Part shown: positions 51,945 through 59,985 of the stretch, piece by piece
Layout: each line of letters opens with the position of its first letter
How positions within the stretch are numbered: position 1 is the stretch's first letter
From: Pyrobaculum neutrophilum V24Sta
Lineage (GTDB): Archaea > Thermoproteota > Thermoprotei > Thermoproteales > Thermoproteaceae
Assembly (NCBI RefSeq): GCF_000019805.1
Contig: NC_010525.1
Location: 1,290,618-1,354,617, forward strand
DNA length: 64,000 bases
Reading direction: 5' to 3'
Notes under the pieces: model-generated
Told to the model about the DNA's origin: nothing
Databases searched by the model: none
Seen by the model: the letters and a program-made list of their open reading frames with translations, nothing else
Position numbers and translations under genes: made by a program

Positions 51945-53291
51945 TTACAGCTTGCCTCTGCTGAGGACCCTCGCCGCAACTATCAGTGGATGCCAGACGG
52001 GGGCTGTGTCTGGCATGTAGCCGATGTCTGCGAAGAACATGTCGGAGACCGTGTAGCCCCTCTCGGCGGCCACCGCGACGATATCTACATACGCCGCCAC
52101 GATCTGGCTCCTGCCAAGCACCTGCGCGCCCAAGATACGGCCCGTGGACTCCTCGGCGATAAGCTTCATGTGTACCGTCTCTGCGCCGGGCATGTAGTGC
52201 GCCTTCGTCCTAGCCTTTATCAAGGCGCTTTGGGTCTTTAGCCCCAGCTGCGAGGCCTCCCTTTCGCTGAGCCCGGTCCTGGCTATGTACAGGTTGTAGA
52301 ACTTGGTGACGGCTGTGCCGACTACGCCGGGGAACTTCAGAACTCTGCCCCTCACGGCGTTTCCCCCCGCTACCTGCCCCTCCTTGTTCGCAGTGGGGGC
52401 GAGCGGGATCCACACCCTTCTCCCAGTCAACCTGTGGGTCTTCTCCACGACGTCTCCAGCCGCGTAGACGTCAGGCACCGTGGTCTCCATGTACTCGTTG
52501 ACGTACACGGCGCCGGTCTCCCCAAGCTTTGCGCCGGCCTTTAGAGCTAGGTCCACGTCTGGCTTAACGCCTGTGGCGAGGATCACCTCGTCTACGTTGT
52601 ACTCCCCCTTCTCGGTGACCACCTTGCTCACGTGGCCTGTCCCGGCCAGCTCCACCACCTTTTCGCCAAGGTGTAGCTCCACTCCGCGGCTTTTCATCTC
52701 CTCAGCCACGATGGCGGCCGTGTCCGGGTCAAGCGTAGCCGGCAGTAGCTGGTCCGCCATCTCAAAGAGAAGCACCTTCTTGCCCATCTCAAGCAAGACC
52801 TCAGCCATCTCAACGCCGATGTAGCCGCCGCCCACCACGGCTACCGTCTTAGCTTTCTCAAGATGCCCCTTTATCTCGGGGACCTCGTCGGGGTGCCTCA
52901 TGGTGAGCACCCCCTTCAGATCCACCCCTGGTATCTTCGGCACCAGAGGCTTCGCGCCGGTTGCGATTACGAGCTTGTCCCACTGGATCTTTTCCACGGA
53001 GCTCCCTCTCTGGACGGCGACCATCCGCTTGTCGACGTCTACGTCTAGCACGGCGGCCCTGGTCAAAACCCTGATGTTGCGCTCTTTTTCAAACTCCTCC
53101 GGCCTATACGTCATCAGATCCTCGTGGCTTTTCACGATCCCCCCAATCGCATAGGGCATGCCACAAGGCGCATGTGTAATCATCGACCCCCTTTCTATCA
53201 AAACCACCTCGGCGTTTGGGTCCAACCTCCTCGCCCTAGCCGCTGCCGAGGCGCCGGCCGCGCCTCCGCCTACTATTACGACCCTAACCAT
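51945..53291 (-). CDS. CoA-disulfide reductase / NADH oxidase family flavoprotein
   Basis: 448 residues. FAD-binding VVIVGGGAAGASAAARARR at the start; the single redox cysteine in HAPCGMPYAIGG near 43 is typical of CoA-disulfide reductases and NADH oxidases rather than CxxxxC enzymes. NAD(P)H domain TVAVVGGGYIGVEMAEVLLE near 150, second FAD site PDVYAAGDVVE near 277, and a C-terminal dimerisation domain. It may keep CoA reduced or use NAD(P)H with oxygen or sulfur. The ATG is 24 bases from tttaaaag. Confidence 0.88.
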   Translation of the reverse strand: MVRVVIVGGGAAGASAAARARRLDPNAEVVLIERGSMITHAPCGMPYAIGGIVKSHEDLMTYRPEEFEKERNIRVLTRAAVLDVDVDKRMVAVQRGSSVEKIQWDKLVIATGAKPLVPKIPGVDLKGVLTMRHPDEVPEIKGHLEKAKTVAVVGGGYIGVEMAEVLLEMGKKVLLFEMADQLLPATLDPDTAAIVAEEMKSRGVELHLGEKVVELAGTGHVSKVVTEKGEYNVDEVILATGVKPDVDLALKAGAKLGETGAVYVNEYMETTVPDVYAAGDVVEKTHRLTGRRVWIPLAPTANKEGQVAGGNAVRGRVLKFPGVVGTAVTKFYNLYIARTGLSEREASQLGLKTQSALIKARTKAHYMPGAETVHMKLIAEESTGRILGAQVLGRSQIVAAYVDIVAVAAERGYTVSDMFFADIGYMPDTAPVWHPLIVAARVLSRGKL

Positions 53292-53319
53292 ACATGGGGG
53301 CCGATATGTTGTTTAAAAG

Positions 53320-53742
53320 TTATCTACAGCCGGCCCTCGACAGGACGGACTCCACAAAGGCCTTAAACTGCGGCGCCGTCAAGAAGCCAGACACGGCGTC
53401 TAGAGGCCTCCCCTCTACGAAGGCAACTGTGGTGGGGGTGCCCATCACGCCTAACCTAGCCGCCAGGTCGAAAAACACCTCAACGTCTGCTTTCACGAAG
53501 TTGGCGTAGGCCCGGTACCTCTCCCCCACCTGCCTAAAAATCGGGTCGAACATCTGGCAGTAGGGGCACATCTTCCCGAAGAACATAACAAAGGCCGTCT
53601 TGCAGCTGGCCACCGCGTTTCTGAGCTGGTCAACGCCGTAGAGCACCTGTCCAGGCGCGTAGCTGACGTTGCAACACTGCGGCGTTTTTCTGCTCGTCAG
53701 CTCTACCGCCTTTTTCCACAAGAGCCTCTCCACGTCGTCCAT
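53320..53742 (-). CDS. Thioredoxin-fold protein
   Basis: 140 residues from the ATG at 53742, 26 bases after cttaaaaaac read on the minus strand; the longest frame starts 11 codons earlier inside that box. The active site MCPYC is near 67, followed by QMFDPIFRQVGERYRAYANF and the cis-proline loop VMGTPTTVAFVEG near 100. An N-terminal part of about 45 residues has an extra CC pair (PQCCNVSY). It probably works with the neighbouring disulfide reductase or PDO. Confidence 0.85.
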   Translation of the reverse strand: MDDVERLLWKKAVELTSRKTPQCCNVSYAPGQVLYGVDQLRNAVASCKTAFVMFFGKMCPYCQMFDPIFRQVGERYRAYANFVKADVEVFFDLAARLGVMGTPTTVAFVEGRPLDAVSGFLTAPQFKAFVESVLSRAGCR

Positions 53743-53821
53743 CGCCAAGCAGCCTGGAAACGCCTTAAAAAACATTTCCCCGGGGGCCCATTCCTATTTA
53801 AAGACCTTTGTGAAAACCGCC

Positions 53822-54703
53822 GTGGCCTTCGACCCCGAGGCCGTGGGCGCAACCGCGGCGAGACTACTGAGGTTCATAAGAGTGGAGCATACGGTATTTA
53901 CATTGCCCATGGCGTACGCCGCAGCGCTTCTCGCAGGCGGCGCGTTGGACGTTTTGAGAGCCCTCTTCATAGGCCTAGCCGTTTTCGGCTTGAGGACTGC
54001 CGGCATGGCTTGGAACAACATAGCGGATTACCCAATCGATAAGGTCAACCCCAGGACGAGGGGGCGCATGCTGGTGTCAGGTAAGGTGACCTTTAGGGAG
54101 GCATACGCCGTGTTCCTCTTCGGCGTAGCCGTCTTCCTAACCTCGGCGGCGGCCCTCGGAAAGATGCCCACGGCGCTCTCAATCCCGTATCTGGCCGTCG
54201 TAATTGCCTACCCCTACGCCAAGAGGCTCCACTGCCTCCCACACCTCCACCTCGGCCTTGTATACGCCTTGGTGCCCCTCGGCGCCTCTATAGCCATGCA
54301 CCCCGACAGTCTGGAGGCCGCCCTCGCGAACACGCCCTGGCTACTTGTGGTAGCCTCAGCGCTGTGGGTCGCCGGCTTCGACGTGGTGTACTCCAAGGGC
54401 GACTACCAGTTCGACAGATCCTACGGCCTCGGCAGCATACCCGCGTGCTACGGCCTAAAAACCGCCGATGTCGCCGCGGTAGCTCTTCTAACTACGTCGG
54501 CCGTCTTATACGTGGCGAACTACCTAAGCTACGGGCTTAGCCCATGGGGGCTCGCCCTGACTTTAGCCGGCGCCGCCCTTGAGATATACTCAGCCCTGCT
54601 GGGGGCTACCGGAGATGTGGCGCGCGGGTTCAACCTAAACCTAGCCGTGGGCGTGCTCATGCCGCTCGGCGTTTTTGTAGGTTACTACACACAGCCGCCG
54701 TGA
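53822..54703 (+). CDS. UbiA-family prenyltransferase
   Basis: 293 residues from the GTG at 53822, about 25 bases after ctatttaaag (53794-53803); the longest frame extends 51 codons back over the divergent thioredoxin gene and is rejected. Both Asp-rich motifs are present: NNIADYPIDKVNPRTRGR near 63 and DVVYSKGDYQFDRSYGLGSI near 190. About eight membrane helices. The second motif resembles 4-hydroxybenzoate/menaquinone-type enzymes, so quinone or related lipid synthesis is likely. The end overlaps the convergent MFS gene by 47 bases. Confidence 0.87.
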   Translation: MAFDPEAVGATAARLLRFIRVEHTVFTLPMAYAAALLAGGALDVLRALFIGLAVFGLRTAGMAWNNIADYPIDKVNPRTRGRMLVSGKVTFREAYAVFLFGVAVFLTSAAALGKMPTALSIPYLAVVIAYPYAKRLHCLPHLHLGLVYALVPLGASIAMHPDSLEAALANTPWLLVVASALWVAGFDVVYSKGDYQFDRSYGLGSIPACYGLKTADVAAVALLTTSAVLYVANYLSYGLSPWGLALTLAGAALEIYSALLGATGDVARGFNLNLAVGVLMPLGVFVGYYTQPP

Positions 54704-55784
54704 GCAAAGCCGCGGAGAGGGGGGCCAGCGCGGGGGTGAAGGGGTCGTCGAAGAAGCCCGAGACGGCTGCCGCGGCGGAGTAACCCAGATTGTACAACGC
54801 CTGGTAGAGGCCGTAGCCCCTACCCCAGTAGGACCCGGCGACGTGTCTAACCAGCCTCTGGTCTAGGGAGGTTGAGACGGCGGCGACCCCAAGGCTCTCG
54901 ATGGCCCAAAACGCCGAGAAGACATACGGCGATGGAGAGACCGCCATGCCCACGAGCGCTAGAGCCATCGCGGCGCCTCCCGCGATCAACCTCGCATAGG
55001 CGGGCCCCGCAAGCCTAGGCCCCACTATCCACGACACCACCGAGGGTAGATACGCCACGACGGCGGTGTAGGGAGACAGCGAGTACCTCCTGTGGAGGTA
55101 GAGCATCACCTGAGGGCCGTAGAGGCCCACCGCGGAGCCGAACGCCGTAGCCAGCGACATCACGCAGAAGGTCTGGACCCGGTCGCCCTTCTTGTGTCTG
55201 GCGGCAAGGTGCTTCGTCTCGCCCGGGACGGCCAAAAGAGCTGAGACGGCCAGAAGTGCTAGAACAGCCGCCACAAGCCTAAAGGCGTCTGCGAAGCTGA
55301 GAAGCCTAGAGAGGACATACACAGCCGGGATGGACGCCCCGCCCGCCAACGCGCCTAAGGCCGCCGCGGTCTTCAGCCTCGAGTAGAGCGCGGGGTCCTC
55401 CAGCCCGCCGACGTCTGACACATAAGCCAGAGCCGCCACGTTGACTAAGCTGGACGCCGCTCCAGCCAAGAAGAGGGATATGTACACGTGGGCCACCCCG
55501 GTGGAAAGTGCCAGAAGGGCCATCGAAACCGCCAGCGTTGCGCCACCCAGTAGCATAACCCTGCGTCTGCCGAACTTATCCGCCAACGCGCCCGACGTAG
55601 GACGCGTCACCACCACAGCCGCCGCATATGACGCGTAGGCCACGCCGACCTCTACCGAGCCGCCGCCTATCTCAAGCACATAGAACGGCAGTAGGAAGAC
55701 TACGAAGGAGTAGGGCGTAGAGAGGAGGACGTAGGCTCTTAAATCAGCTCTTGACGTGTTCGTAGCCGACGACGTATATCCCAT
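54657..55784 (-). CDS. Major facilitator superfamily transporter
   Basis: About 375 residues with eleven or twelve membrane helices. RPTSGALADKFGRRRVMLLG near 63-82 is the MFS loop signature, and the second-half equivalent is weak. No start codon exists between the uL6 stop and the first helix, so the gene must begin inside uL6, at the ATG at 55784 or at 55790, overlapping it by about 40 bases. It is presumably translated from the uL6 message. Substrate unknown. Confidence 0.8.
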   Translation of the reverse strand: MGYTSSATNTSRADLRAYVLLSTPYSFVVFLLPFYVLEIGGGSVEVGVAYASYAAAVVVTRPTSGALADKFGRRRVMLLGGATLAVSMALLALSTGVAHVYISLFLAGAASSLVNVAALAYVSDVGGLEDPALYSRLKTAAALGALAGGASIPAVYVLSRLLSFADAFRLVAAVLALLAVSALLAVPGETKHLAARHKKGDRVQTFCVMSLATAFGSAVGLYGPQVMLYLHRRYSLSPYTAVVAYLPSVVSWIVGPRLAGPAYARLIAGGAAMALALVGMAVSPSPYVFSAFWAIESLGVAAVSTSLDQRLVRHVAGSYWGRGYGLYQALYNLGYSAAAAVSGFFDDPFTPALAPLSAALLTAAVCSNLQKRRAA

Positions 55785-56334
55785 CCACAACGCCCAAACC
55801 GCCCTCGCGGCCGTGCGGAGAAGGCCTCTCGTCTCCCCTAAGCTCCGTGGCCGACTGAATCGCGGCGGCGAGCTGGCTCACCACGTCTCTATCTATGCCC
55901 TCAATCACTATATCCTCCTTGCCCTTAACCTCAACCTTAACCCCCTTGGGGATGGCCACCACGATCTTGGACTTCCGGCCAAGGAAGTTCTCTATAACAA
56001 GCTGGCTCCCCTGGACCTTTACGAGCATGGGGAAGTGCGTATATATCACCTTAAGCTTGTACCTCCAGCCCTTGGTCACGCCTAGGAACATGTTCCTGAG
56101 CACCCCCTTGTAGGTGCCCAATATGGAGTACTCCCTCTTCCTGGCATTATAAACCTCAAGAACCACCTTCCCGTCCCTCACCTCCATCGCCACCGGCGTG
56201 TTTCTAAACTCCTTGGCGATCTCGCCGAGCGGCCCCTTCACCTTAACAACGTAGTCAAACGGGCCCACCTTCTCCACAGACACCTTCACGTTCTCCGGTA
56301 TCTCAACCTCCTCAACCGCATACACAACCTGCAT
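55744..56334 (-). CDS. rpl6: Large-subunit ribosomal protein uL6
   Basis: 196 residues, ATG 24 bases from a TATA box (atttttaaact, minus strand). The two uL6 repeats are visible: VEIPENVKVSVEKVGPFDYV with VKVKGPLGEIAKEF, and GSQLVIENFLGRKSKIVVAI with GVKVEVKGKEDIVIEGIDRD near 115-150. It binds 23S rRNA near the sarcin-ricin loop. It sits outside a typical long ribosomal operon here, between tRNA genes and an MFS gene that overlaps its end. Confidence 0.95.
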   Translation of the reverse strand: MQVVYAVEEVEIPENVKVSVEKVGPFDYVVKVKGPLGEIAKEFRNTPVAMEVRDGKVVLEVYNARKREYSILGTYKGVLRNMFLGVTKGWRYKLKVIYTHFPMLVKVQGSQLVIENFLGRKSKIVVAIPKGVKVEVKGKEDIVIEGIDRDVVSQLAAAIQSATELRGDERPSPHGREGGLGVVDGIYVVGYEHVKS

Positions 56335-56372
56335 AGGGCCCCACTTTTCCCCAGTTTAAAAATTTACAAACG

Positions 56373-56495
56373 TGGTGGGCCCGCCGGGATTTGAACCCTA
56401 TCCCAACCCCCCTCGGCGGGGGGTTGACGGGACCTCCCGGTCTCTGACCAGCCGGCTATCAGCCGGGCGCTCTAACCGGGCTAAGCCACGGGCCC
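56373..56495 (-). tRNA. tRNA-Ile(GAU) with two introns
   Basis: The acceptor stem GGGCCCG pairs with CGGGCCC, followed by A and an encoded CCA (56375-56373). The anticodon stem CCCGG/CCGGG and loop with GAT (56460-56458) form only if about 15 bases (56456-56442) are removed, the usual place after position 37. The T stem CCGGG/CCCGG with loop TTCAAAT forms only if about 30 bases (56427-56398) are removed inside its 5' strand. The spliced form is 75 bases plus CCA, a normal tRNA. Intron edges may shift by one or two bases. A TATA box lies upstream (gataaaaatttataac, minus strand, 56515-56530). Confidence 0.88.
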
Positions 56496-56585
56496 TTCGT
56501 GATTGATATTGGCCAGTTATAAATTTTTATCCAGACCGCCAACGAGCGCGGCTGTATCAACTCCACTAAAGCTTGTGAGAAGAAG

Positions 56586-56673
56586 TGGTGCGGGGGGTGG
56601 GATTTGAACCCACGCAGGCCTACGCCACAGGGACCTCAACCCTGCCCCTTTGACCTGGCTCGGGCACCCCCGC
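56586..56673 (-). tRNA. tRNA-Leu(GAG)
   Basis: Acceptor stem GCGGGGG/CCCCCGC, anticodon arm CAGGG-TTGAGGT-CCCTG with anticodon GAG, a long class II variable arm, and T arm GTGGG-TTCAAAT-CCCAC. Discriminator A and an encoded CCA follow (56588-56586). No intron is needed to fold it. A TATA-like tttttaaatcg (minus strand, 56696-56706) is about 27 bases upstream. Confidence 0.92.
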
Positions 56674-56721
56674 CCCGCCTCCTACAATCATGGCGATTTA
56701 AAAATTTTACAGATTTTGACG

Positions 56722-56886
56722 TCAGCCGCATGCGCAACCTCCGCCGCTTGAGCCTACCACGATCTTGTTCTCCGCCATGAGCTTATACCAACAGTCTGGG
56801 CATATCAACGCCGGGCCTCTGCCTTTGATGTTCGCCTCTAGCAGCGGCGTATCTTCTCTTCCACATATGGCACATCTATATGCCAT
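56722..56886 (-). CDS. 54-residue zinc-finger protein
   Basis: ATG at 56886, 26 bases from an AT box (aagtttatctc, minus strand). The protein reads MAYRCAICGREDTPLLEANI, then a second knuckle ICPDCWYKLMAENKIV, and ends GGGCACG. CxxC pairs at residues 5 and 31 make a small zinc ribbon, and the final CAC could contribute. Unknown function; it sits between tRNA-Leu and the gamma-glutamyltransferase gene. Confidence 0.65.
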   Translation of the reverse strand: MAYRCAICGREDTPLLEANIKGRGPALICPDCWYKLMAENKIVVGSSGGGCACG

Positions 56887-56926
56887 GTGTGTACATAGTG
56901 TAGTCTAGAGATAAACTTTTCCCCTT

Positions 56927-58315
56927 TTAGAGCCCCAACGCCAGGCCGTCCCCGCGTATGTCTGCAACCGCGGCCACCGTGGGGCCTTTTCTCGCGGCGG
57001 CGGCCGCCACGCCCATCCTGCTCGGGTATTTGACCAGTTGCACCCCGGGGCCCGTTTCCCAGCCCTCCTCGGCTTGGACCTCGTCTCCTCCCCTCCACAT
57101 GAAGCGGGGGGCCCAGACGGCCGCGCGGAGATCCATGCCGTACCACACGATGTTTTGTACAAGCTGTACATATATCGCGGGTCTGTAGTGCCCAGCGCTT
57201 GCGCCTAGAGCGTACACTCCGCCTTCGCCCTCCAGGACTACGGCGGAGAGCGTGTGTGCCGGCCTCTTATGTGGCGCGGCTCTGTTTAAGCCGGCTGTGA
57301 AGTCGCTGGCCCTGTTGTTGAAGGTTACTCCCCACGCGGCGTCGGTGTACCCCGCGCCGAATGGGTAGTAGAGGGACTGGATAGCCGACACCACAAGCTC
57401 TCTGTCTGCGGCGGCTAGGTAGGTTGTGCCCGGCGTCGGCTCAGGCGACTCCGCCTCCCCCAGCTCTACGCGCCCCTCCAAGATGTCGCCTATGGGGACA
57501 TCTCCGTCGTGTAGATAGCGGTCGCGGGCCCAGTGGGCCTTCTTCAACGCCGACACGACGTCGCGTATCCTGGCGTAGCTGAAGGCCCCCTCGGCCCTCT
57601 GCGTCAGCTTTAAGGCGAGCAACACCGCGAAGCCGAGGGAGGGCGGGGGCGCCTCGTATACTGTCCACTCACCCACGGCGAGAGACAGCGGGCGCCTCAC
57701 CTCAGCCCTAAACCTGGAGAAGTCGTCGATCTCAAAGTAGCCGTGGAGTAGATCCGCCGCAACCTCGTCGTAGAAGGACAGGGGATTATCCCTAAGCCTT
57801 CTCCAAAGCCTTAGAAGCGGTTCGATGCGGTACGGCTCGCCGGCGTGTCCCGGGAGACTTAGGTAGATGCGTCCTCCCGGGTCTGCGAGGAGGATGTCTC
57901 TGTACTTCTCCAGCGCGTATGCAAGAGAGGGATGTAGAGTGGCCTTTTCCATAGCCCCAAGCGCGATGTCGACGACCTTCTCCCAGGTTAGCGAGCCGTA
58001 TCTCCTGTGTAGCTCGTAGAGCCCCGCCAAGTATCCAGGCACCACGGCCGACTGGATCCCCCTCCTCGGGGGCTTCTCTGGCACGCGGCGGGGGGCCCAG
58101 CCCAGGCCTAGGACCGCCTCGACTCCGCTGCCCCGATGTATCAACGCCAAGAAATCGCCGCCGACGCCCCCCAGGTGGGGAAGCGTATAGGTAAGCACAA
58201 TCGAGGCGCATGCGGCGGCGTCTGCCGCGTTGCCCCCCGCCTTATACGCCTCGTAGCCAGCCCGCGTCGCTAGATAGCTTTCTGTGGCTATGGCGAACTC
58301 GGTCCCCGCGTACAC
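56927..58315 (-). CDS. Gamma-glutamyltransferase family (Ntn-hydrolase)
   Basis: 462 residues, GTG start 24-26 bases from gatttataag. NAADAAACASIVLTYTLPHL and GGVGGDFLALIHRG near 30-60 are GGT signatures. The autoprocessing nucleophile Thr lies in PTPGTTYLAAADRELVVSAI near 300, and GASAGHYRPAIYVQLVQNIV near 395 is the C-terminal motif. There is no signal peptide and the chain is shorter than bacterial GGT (about 550). As glutathione is absent from such archaea, it may act as a cephalosporin-acylase-like or peptide hydrolase; substrate unknown. Confidence 0.87.
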   Translation of the reverse strand: MYAGTEFAIATESYLATRAGYEAYKAGGNAADAAACASIVLTYTLPHLGGVGGDFLALIHRGSGVEAVLGLGWAPRRVPEKPPRRGIQSAVVPGYLAGLYELHRRYGSLTWEKVVDIALGAMEKATLHPSLAYALEKYRDILLADPGGRIYLSLPGHAGEPYRIEPLLRLWRRLRDNPLSFYDEVAADLLHGYFEIDDFSRFRAEVRRPLSLAVGEWTVYEAPPPSLGFAVLLALKLTQRAEGAFSYARIRDVVSALKKAHWARDRYLHDGDVPIGDILEGRVELGEAESPEPTPGTTYLAAADRELVVSAIQSLYYPFGAGYTDAAWGVTFNNRASDFTAGLNRAAPHKRPAHTLSAVVLEGEGGVYALGASAGHYRPAIYVQLVQNIVWYGMDLRAAVWAPRFMWRGGDEVQAEEGWETGPGVQLVKYPSRMGVAAAAARKGPTVAAVADIRGDGLALGL

Positions 58316-58387
58316 GACAAAGCCTGAGAGAACTTATAAATCCGTTGCTACAGTGGCACAGCCCCCGGTTCCCCGCCCGCCAGATGC

Positions 58388-58419
58388 GCCCGCGTCACGG
58401 GCGTAGGTGACGGCGGGGC
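58388..58419. repeat. G+C-rich stem-loop after guaA
   Basis: The arms gcccgcgtcac and gtgacggcggggc pair over about 11 bases with bulges around an 8-base loop. It sits in the 124-base gap between guaA (3' side) and the gamma-glutamyltransferase promoter. It may be part of the guaA 3' end or a small RNA. Confidence 0.35.
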
Positions 58420-58439
58420 CGGTAGGCCGACCACAAACG

Positions 58440-59957
58440 TCAACAGGGCTCTATTGTGGAAGGAGGTTTCGTGGTGATGGCGTAGGTCACCATTGTCACT
58501 TGGGGTATCTCCGAGGTTATCCGCGCCGATATCCTCTCCAGCACCTCGTAGGGGAGCCGCGACCAGTCGGCGGTCATAGCGTCTTCGCTTTCTACAACTC
58601 TGACAGTGACGACGTAGCCGAGGGCGCGTTTATCGCCCTTTACCCCTACCCACCTATCGTCGCCCACGACCGCGAAGGCTTGCCAGACGCCTCTGAGGAG
58701 CCCCTCTTTACCGAGCTCCTCCTCCACTATCTTAGACGCCTTCCTCACAATATCCAGCTTTTCCCTGGTAAAGGGGCCTATGATCCTCACGGCAAGGCCA
58801 GGCCCTGGAAAGGGATGTCGGTACACCACCTCGTCGGGTAGACCAAGAGCCTTGGCCAACCTCCTTACCTCGTCTTTGTAGAACTCCCTCAGCGGCTCCA
58901 CAAGCTTTAAGGTGAACCACTTCGGCATCCCACCCACGTTGTGGTGGCTCTTGATCTTATCGGCCCCCTTTACCGCCCCGCTCTCGATGACGTCGGGGTA
59001 AAGCGTGCCCTGGGCTAGGTATTTCGCCTGCGGGAAGAGAGATATGGCCTCTGCGAAGACCTCGGCGAAGGTCTCCCCGATAATCCTACGCTTCTCCTCG
59101 CAGTCTGAGACGCCCTCTAGCCTGGCGAGGAAGCGCTCTCTGGCGTCTACATAGTGGGTTTTTATGCCGAGGGAGCTCAACAGGGCCACGACCCTCTCCG
59201 GCTCCCCCTCTCTGAAGAGCCCGTGGTCGATAAACACGGCCTTGGCCCTATCCCCAACCGCCATGTGGACAAGGATGGCTGTGACCGTGCTATCTATCCC
59301 CCCGCTCACCCCTATGATCACATCGCCGTCTTTCACCTCCTCCCTTATCTGGCTCACGATTCTCCCAATCTGATCCTCCGGCCTCCACATGGACTCTACC
59401 CGAGCCACCTCCCTGGCGAACCTCTCCAGAAGAAGGCCGCCCTTGGGGGTGTGGGATACCTCAGGGTGGAACTGCACGCCGTAGATATTGCCTTTCTTCA
59501 TGGCGGCTATATACCCATTTTCGCTTACCGCCAGCACCTTGAAGCCCTCTGGGGGCTTCGCCACGTAGTCGCTGTGGCTCATCCAGACGACCTCCTCCCT
59601 TTCCCAACCTCTGAATATGACGTCGTCCTCGAGAACCTTGACCAGAGTTTTCCCGTACTCGCCCTTACCTCTCTCCACCACCCCCCCGAACTTCTTGGCA
59701 ATCAGCTGGTGGCCGTAGCAGATGCCTAAGATGGGCTTCCCCAGGGCAAAAAGGTCGTTTGAGACGTCGGGCGCCCCTTCTTGGTACACCGAGCTGGGGC
59801 CTCCCGAGAGAACTACGGCCTTTACCTCCTGCGACTTGGCCGCCTCTACGGCGTCCTCGGGAGCTACAACCTCCGTGTAGATCGCCCTCTCCCGCAGTCT
59901 CCTAGCTATAAGGTGTGCGTACTGCCCGCCGAAGTTGACGACGAGAACCTTCTCCAC
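58440..59957 (-). CDS. guaA: GMP synthase (glutamine-hydrolysing)
   Basis: 505 residues, single chain. N-terminal glutamine amidotransferase with GICYGHQLIAKKFGG near 78 (nucleophile Cys) and QFHPEVSHT near 162; ATP-pyrophosphatase domain with GVSGGIDSTVTAILV near 218; C-terminal dimerisation domain with RHPFPGPGLAVRIIG near 382 and the ending TTKPPSTIE. Many archaea have split GMP synthase subunits; here both are fused. It converts XMP to GMP. Confidence 0.96.
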   Translation of the reverse strand: MEKVLVVNFGGQYAHLIARRLRERAIYTEVVAPEDAVEAAKSQEVKAVVLSGGPSSVYQEGAPDVSNDLFALGKPILGICYGHQLIAKKFGGVVERGKGEYGKTLVKVLEDDVIFRGWEREEVVWMSHSDYVAKPPEGFKVLAVSENGYIAAMKKGNIYGVQFHPEVSHTPKGGLLLERFAREVARVESMWRPEDQIGRIVSQIREEVKDGDVIIGVSGGIDSTVTAILVHMAVGDRAKAVFIDHGLFREGEPERVVALLSSLGIKTHYVDARERFLARLEGVSDCEEKRRIIGETFAEVFAEAISLFPQAKYLAQGTLYPDVIESGAVKGADKIKSHHNVGGMPKWFTLKLVEPLREFYKDEVRRLAKALGLPDEVVYRHPFPGPGLAVRIIGPFTREKLDIVRKASKIVEEELGKEGLLRGVWQAFAVVGDDRWVGVKGDKRALGYVVTVRVVESEDAMTADWSRLPYEVLERISARITSEIPQVTMVTYAITTKPPSTIEPC

Positions 59958-59985
59958 GGCCGATTTAAAACATTGGGTTAAAAAT

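Noticed and set aside
53669-53821. 51-residue N-terminal extension of the UbiA protein
   Set aside because: It is antisense to the thioredoxin gene and precedes the promoter box at 53794-53803.
56401-56432. Strong hairpin (ccccccctcggcggggggtt) read as a terminator
   Set aside because: It lies within the tRNA-Ile gene and is explained as the second intron.
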